From NCBI GenBank assembly GCA_039026955.1, contig JBCCLH010000006.1:62001-126000 (forward strand): a DNA stretch of 64,000 nt. The letters run 5' to 3'. Made by a program: the position numbers and the translations under genes. The notes below the pieces were generated by a model, which saw nothing but the letters and a program-made list of their open reading frames with translations, was not told the DNA's origin and did not search any database. This document shows, piece by piece, positions 61,837 through 64,000 of the stretch (position 1 is its first letter; every line of letters starts with the position of its first letter). The stretch is from Kordia sp039026955. GTDB lineage: Bacteria > Bacteroidota > Bacteroidia > Flavobacteriales > Flavobacteriaceae.

Positions 61837-63789
61837 ATGAAATTCATTCGAATTGCAGGACTCTATATATTTATTGCTTCCGTAGTGTTGTTTAGTGCAA
61901 CAGTTTTTATGGGAACGTATACCTTGTCGGAAGCGTCTATCAATAAATCATTTAGTGGTAAAAAAGCGAGAGTTACAGAAACGTTTGCAGCAGTTGCCAA
62001 AGAAAATGGTGTTTTAGACAAAACATATTACAGTCAATTTACATTTATGAACGATGTAAAAGGATTGTTTGACAAGCACAACAAGCGTGTCGCTGATGCG
62101 GTAGCAGAAGAAACAGGAATTTCAGCAACTGAAACCGATAAAATCATTACCGAAGCTTCCAAAAGCGGATCGGTAGTGTACACAAAAGAACTCCTACAAA
62201 GCATTTTACCAGAAGCAAAAGTCAATCTACTTGATGGCGCTACCAATTGGATGTATAGTCCAGGGAAAACCTACGACAATGCAGATGCCTTTAAAAACGA
62301 TTTGACCAATAAAATCAATGAAATTAATCGCAGTCAAGCAGGTGAATTTTTGTTATACGACAACAAATACTCACGTTTTGACATTACTGAACGTGCTGCC
62401 ACAGGAATTATCGCCGATAACAAAGCATTATTTTTGTTCTTAACATTCGGCTTGGGAATTATTGGTTCGTTGATGTTTATCATTTCTGGATTGTTCCTAA
62501 AACCAATTCCAGGCATCAAAAACAACGGAATTTATCTCAATAATGCTACCAATCGCGGTTGGGTTGGAATTGTGGTGTTTGGATTCTTAGTAGCGTTTTA
62601 TGTGTTGCTATACTTTCATCCATATATCATCGCCAATTGGACAAATATTGTTGATCCGCTGAAAAGCGTTTTCATTGAAAATGGCTCTGCTTCCCAATGG
62701 TTTTTATATGGAATATTATATTGTGTCTCTATGATTGTGATGGGAATTCGCATGTTTATCAAATACCGTCACAACCAATACCAAATGGTACGAACGGCAA
62801 GTGTATTATTCTTCCAAATCGTTTTTGCCTTTTTATTAGTTGAGATATTGCCTTTGTTTGATTTGCCAGGAGTCGATTTAAAGAATGCTTGGCCATTAGA
62901 CTATAACTTTTTGACCGATTGGAATGTGAAAAATTATTTAGCAGCAGGACACTTAGGAAAGTTTATGTTCTTTTGGGGATTCATTCTTTCGATTGTTATT
63001 GTTCCAACCTTAGTATACTTTTATGGAAAACGTTGGTATTGTTCATGGGTTTGTGGTTGTGGTGGATTGGCAGAAACATTGGGAGATCCATACCGTCAAC
63101 TATCTGATAAGCGTTTAATTGCGTGGAAAATTGAAAGATGGACTATTTATCCAATTTTAGTATTTGCAACAATCATGACTGTTGTGGTAGGATACAATAC
63201 ATATCATATTGTCGTAACTCCAGAAGTTGCCAACGATCATACATTTTTAGGAATCAATGCCTATAAAATCAACGAATGGTATGGATTCTTAATCGGATCT
63301 ATCTTTGCAGGTGTGATTGGTACAGGATTCTATCCAATTCTCGGAAACAGAAGTTGGTGTCGTTTTGGTTGTCCTTTGGCAGCATATATGGGAATTGTAC
63401 AACGTTTCAAGTCGAAATTCAGAATTACTACTAACGGCGGACAATGTATTTCATGCGGGAACTGTTCAACGTATTGCGAGCAAGGAATTGATGTACGTTC
63501 GTATGCACAAAAAGGACAAAATATTGTGCGTTCTTCCTGTGTAGGTTGTGGAATCTGTAGTGCAGTCTGTCCCAGAGGCGTTTTAAAACTAGAAAACGGT
63601 CCAGATGATGGTGCTACGCGTTATGAAGCACCAGAAGTAATCTTAGGAAATAACATCAATCTATTTGATATTGTTAATGAAAATAACAACAAATCAGCGC
63701 TTTATCAAGTTCCTGAAGTAATGTTAGAAGGAAAAGTAGATTTATTCGAAATGATGAAAGACGATGATACAGAAGATTATTCATCCTAA
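61837..63789 (+). CDS. Polyferredoxin-type membrane protein (4Fe-4S)
   Basis: 650 aa. An N-terminal anchor and a soluble region to ~190; a membrane core of about six helices (TFGLGIIGSLMFIISGLF, GWVGIVVFGFLVAFYVLLYF and others); NapH/CcoG-like Cys motifs (WVCGCGGLAETLG, CRFGCPLAAYMG) and two 4Fe-4S clusters, CISCGNCSTYC and CVGCGICSAVCPRG. Probably moves electrons across the inner membrane, with the FAD oxidoreductase just upstream. The end is acidic and repeat-like (EAPEVILGNNINLFDIV; QVPEVMLEGKVDLFEMM). Confidence 0.87.
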   Translation: MKFIRIAGLYIFIASVVLFSATVFMGTYTLSEASINKSFSGKKARVTETFAAVAKENGVLDKTYYSQFTFMNDVKGLFDKHNKRVADAVAEETGISATETDKIITEASKSGSVVYTKELLQSILPEAKVNLLDGATNWMYSPGKTYDNADAFKNDLTNKINEINRSQAGEFLLYDNKYSRFDITERAATGIIADNKALFLFLTFGLGIIGSLMFIISGLFLKPIPGIKNNGIYLNNATNRGWVGIVVFGFLVAFYVLLYFHPYIIANWTNIVDPLKSVFIENGSASQWFLYGILYCVSMIVMGIRMFIKYRHNQYQMVRTASVLFFQIVFAFLLVEILPLFDLPGVDLKNAWPLDYNFLTDWNVKNYLAAGHLGKFMFFWGFILSIVIVPTLVYFYGKRWYCSWVCGCGGLAETLGDPYRQLSDKRLIAWKIERWTIYPILVFATIMTVVVGYNTYHIVVTPEVANDHTFLGINAYKINEWYGFLIGSIFAGVIGTGFYPILGNRSWCRFGCPLAAYMGIVQRFKSKFRITTNGGQCISCGNCSTYCEQGIDVRSYAQKGQNIVRSSCVGCGICSAVCPRGVLKLENGPDDGATRYEAPEVILGNNINLFDIVNENNNKSALYQVPEVMLEGKVDLFEMMKDDDTEDYSS

Positions 63790-63954
63790 AATGTACTAAT
63801 CTGGAAATCAATCTGAGTACTACATCTCGCTTTTGTTACACAATCCCAATACAACATTACAAATTTCAATAGCACTTCAGTGTAAGTTTACATGATTTTT
63901 GAAGACCATTATAGCAAATAACTTATTTACAGACGAATGTAATCCAATAAAATC

Positions 63955-64000
63955 ATGAGACATCTACACTTCATTATATATTTTTGTGTCATATGCAGCG
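63955..64000 (+). CDS. Possible start of a downstream gene
   Basis: An ATG opens 15 codons (MRHLHFIIYFCVIC) that look like the beginning of a signal peptide, running off the window end. Too short to identify. Confidence 0.35.
   Translation, partial: MRHLHFIIYFCVICS

Overview
The window looks like a chromosomal segment of a marine Flavobacteriia member, probably close to Kordia (inference). Supporting signs are AT-rich DNA, -7 boxes of the TAnnTTTG type, a mevalonate-pathway HMG-CoA reductase, a type IX secretion C-terminal domain, an L1a-type lanthipeptide leader and many short dispersed intergenic repeats. No tRNA gene except one in the array encodes CCA.

Layout. 1-11.4 kb is housekeeping: an S9 peptidase start, a two-gene mevalonate operon, and a long leftward operon coaX > outer-membrane protein > TPR protein > lptC > small membrane protein > CNNM/CBS protein > ppiD-like foldase. 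A tRNA-Phe follows, then a 1290-bp IS5-like insertion (11681-12970) with a 5-bp target duplication; removing it restores a 44-codon membrane-protein ORF. A T9SS-sorted protein and a surface-protein remnant cut off by a palindromic repeat come next.

14.7-29.8 kb is the most unusual part, an apparent RNA-repair/tRNA island: WYL regulator, DEDDh exonuclease, an S24/S26-like protein beside an orphan lanthipeptide-like precursor, RtcB RNA ligase, a DUF434-type protein, an unknown protein, an odd zinc-ribbon SDR, an LRR protein, a 106-aa protein, a slipin, and about 20 tRNA or tRNA-like genes in three clusters. Three of these have 11-bp acceptor stems. Five carry insertions in the T arm and several are fragments. 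Five promoters share the palindrome CTACGCA-N7-TGCGTAG placed 12-13 nt before a -7-like box, so they probably form one regulon. I infer an inducible response that religates or replaces cleaved tRNAs.

30.8-38 kb is a class V-like lanthipeptide locus: S53 peptidase, small unknown protein, a 525-aa Cys/Thr-rich repetitive protein without an evident leader (the likely multi-core substrate), then an APH-fold kinase, a HopA1-like lyase and a LanC-like cyclase. The three enzymes match the separate kinase/lyase/cyclase set known for class V lanthipeptides.

38.7-48.8 kb is an arsenosugar biosynthesis cluster (peroxidase-like protein, ArsS, rhodanese, TIGR04282 protein, purine nucleoside phosphorylase, DoxX, ArsM, and a distal sterol desaturase-like protein, DUF547 protein and TIGR04283 glycosyltransferase). 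49.6-64 kb holds an ECF sigma factor with a putative membrane partner, TraB, NUDIX, RidA-like and epimerase genes, a leftward outer-membrane/lipoprotein/glycosidase operon, a DUF547 protein, and an FAD oxidoreductase with a polyferredoxin membrane protein.
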